Source: Acidimicrobiaceae bacterium (GTDB lineage Bacteria; Actinomycetota; Acidimicrobiia; Acidimicrobiales; Palsa-688). Taken from it: DNA of 13,499 nt. The stretch spans positions 1-13,499 of the forward strand of contig DAHWQF010000038.1 in assembly GCA_027334785.1 (NCBI GenBank). Direction: 5' to 3'. The notes beneath the pieces were generated by a model, which was given only the letters and a program-made list of their open reading frames with translations, searched no databases and was not told the DNA's origin. Made by a program: the position numbers and the translations under genes. Shown here in pieces: positions 12,199 through 13,499 of the stretch. The number at the start of each line of letters is the position of its first letter. Position 1 is the first letter of the stretch.

Positions 12199-13499
12199 CA
12201 GGCGTAGTGCCAGGGGGGCGCGAGCAAGCCGAGGGCGCGGGCCCGCTCGACCGCCTCGGAGCGCCGGTTGACCCCGAGCTTCGCGTAGAGGTGACGGAGG
12301 TGGGTCTTGACCGTGTTGACAGAGATGTAAAGGTCATTGGCGATCTCTGGAGCCGAAAGGTTGGTCGGCAGGTAGCGGAGGATCCGCGCCTCGCTCTCGC
12401 TGAGGGGCTCGAAACCGGCTTCCAGCCCGGGCTGCGACGCCCCTCGCCGCTTTGTGCCAGCGACCATGGCAAGTATTTCCGATACCAACGCCGCGTGGGA
12501 CGTTTGCCGGCGATGGCGCTCCAGTAGTTCAGGCAGGGGGTGGAGCAGGAAAGGCAGAAGTGCCCCGTCGCGTTCTGCTAGGTCGAGGGCGCGTTCCAGG
12601 GCCGTACCCGAGGCCGTGTGGTCGGGGCCGTCGCGCGCCGCCGCCTCGATCAAATAGGCCAACCCGAGCCAAGGTGAGGTCGCTCTGGCCGCTCCGTCCA
12701 AAACAGGGGCGAGCCAGGCCGATGCCGCTGCCGGGTCTCCCTCGGCGAGGCTGAGCGCAGCGCGCGCGATGCGTACTTGGCCGCTCTCGCGCTCTTTTTC
12801 GCCGACTTCTTCGAGGATCCTCTCCGCCTGCTCCGTCTCGCCAGCTCGCACGAGCGTCTCGAGCAAGAGCGCATGCGTCCCCGTGACGAGCGGGTGGGGC
12901 GTCACGAGTAGCGCGCGGAGGCCCGCCGCGTCTTCCAAAGCCGCTAATGCCCGCTTGTCGTGGCCGCGGACGCTCTCCCACAAGGCGCGAGCTTGGTACA
13001 AACTGACGCCGGCGGAGGGCTCCACTTCTGGCCTGAGGACGCGCTCGGCTCGCTCCAGCCACTCCTCGGCGTGGTCGAGGCGTCCCTGCCAGAGAGTCGT
13101 CATCGCGAGGGCTAGGTAAGCGACGCCAACGGGCTGCTCGTTGCCCCAGCCGTGCCGCTCGGCGAACTCCACAGCGCGAAGGCCCCGTTGCTCCCCGGCC
13201 GACAATGAGCGGGCCGCCGCCGTTACCGCCAAGTGCGCGAGGGCGGTCAATTCCAGGTACGCGTACCCCGCATGCCTCGCCAGCGCGGCGCCTTGGGCGA
13301 GGTGACGGGCGGCTTCATCGGTCTGGGAGGTCCAAGCCAGAGCGGTGCCGAGGCCGACGAGCGTCATCGCCCGCAAGTCCCCCTCCGGGCATGGTGGCCG
13401 GTTGTCAGGCCAGGCGGCCGAGAGCAGCTGTCCAGCCTCCTCGAGCGCTGCGTCCAGGTCGCCTCGCCTGCCTGCGAGGGAGAGCCGCGTGGTAGCGAC
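12198..13499 (-). CDS. LuxR-family transcriptional regulator of the large (LAL/MalT-like) type, N-terminus beyond the window
   Basis: The C-terminal helix-turn-helix is clear: L-S-E-S-E-A-R-I-L-R-Y-L, then L-S-A-P-E-I-A-N-D-L-Y-I-S-V-N-T-V-K-T-H-L-R-H-L-Y-A-K-L-G, as in LuxR/GerE DNA-binding domains. The 300 or more residues before it are Ala/Leu-rich helical repeats of TPR type, as in large ATP-binding LuxR regulators related to MalT. The frame stays open through the last base of the window (for example A-L-E-E-A-G-Q-L-L-S-A-A-W), so the gene continues outside and the expected ATPase domain is not visible. A TTG at 13376 is only an internal codon. The stop TGA (12200-12198) shares a base with the start of the next gene (TGATG). 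It may control that gene's operon, but no binding site can be identified. Confidence 0.88.
   Translation of the reverse strand, partial: VATTRLSLAGRRGDLDAALEEAGQLLSAAWPDNRPPCPEGDLRAMTLVGLGTALAWTSQTDEAARHLAQGAALARHAGYAYLELTALAHLAVTAAARSLSAGEQRGLRAVEFAERHGWGNEQPVGVAYLALAMTTLWQGRLDHAEEWLERAERVLRPEVEPSAGVSLYQARALWESVRGHDKRALAALEDAAGLRALLVTPHPLVTGTHALLLETLVRAGETEQAERILEEVGEKERESGQVRIARAALSLAEGDPAAASAWLAPVLDGAARATSPWLGLAYLIEAAARDGPDHTASGTALERALDLAERDGALLPFLLHPLPELLERHRRQTSHAALVSEILAMVAGTKRRGASQPGLEAGFEPLSESEARILRYLPTNLSAPEIANDLYISVNTVKTHLRHLYAKLGVNRRSEAVERARALGLLAPPWHYA

Overview
The window is about 13.5 kb of G+C-rich DNA from a probable actinobacterium. Evidence for this is the gene order tRNA-Thr, tRNA-Met, rpmG (as in Mycobacterium thrT-metT-rpmG2), frequent GTG and TTG starts, a DnaA box of the actinobacterial type and Streptomyces-like PHO boxes. 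A deeper branch such as Acidimicrobiia is possible but cannot be shown from the sequence alone. All protein names come from reading motifs and from remembered family sequences; no search was run.

Left part (1-4177): the end of asd (aspartate-semialdehyde dehydrogenase) is followed 11 bases later by a class IV PLP aminotransferase / aminodeoxychorismate lyase-like gene. A GC-rich repeat stretch follows, then a GNAT acetyltransferase of the phosphinothricin acetyltransferase type on the minus strand. Next come tRNA-Thr(GGT), tRNA-Met(CAT), a small rpmG gene (L33), and an ECF sigma factor overlapping a zinc-binding (HxxxCxxC) membrane anti-sigma factor.

Centre (4245-10768) is the most interesting part and looks like a phosphate-starvation island. 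A PiT phosphate permease on the minus strand diverges from a plus-strand series ugpB-ugpA-ugpE, an alkaline-phosphatase-superfamily phosphodiesterase, and an EamA/DMT transporter. The 399-base divergent interval holds two arrays of three 7-base units repeated every 11 bases, the layout of PhoP-binding PHO boxes. One array lies directly upstream of the PiT gene and the other upstream of ugpB. The likely logic is that Pi shortage turns on both Pi uptake and uptake of glycerol-3-phosphate or glycerophosphodiesters, with the cytoplasmic phosphodiesterase standing where UgpQ sits in E. coli. No transport ATPase (UgpC) is present. The interval also carries a head-to-head pair of DnaA-box-like sites and two further inverted repeats.

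Right part (10816-13499, minus strand): a large LuxR-family regulator, cut by the window end, ends in a TGATG overlap with an exported Asp-box (beta-propeller-like) protein. That protein has an unusual arginine-rich hexapeptide repeat before its membrane segment.
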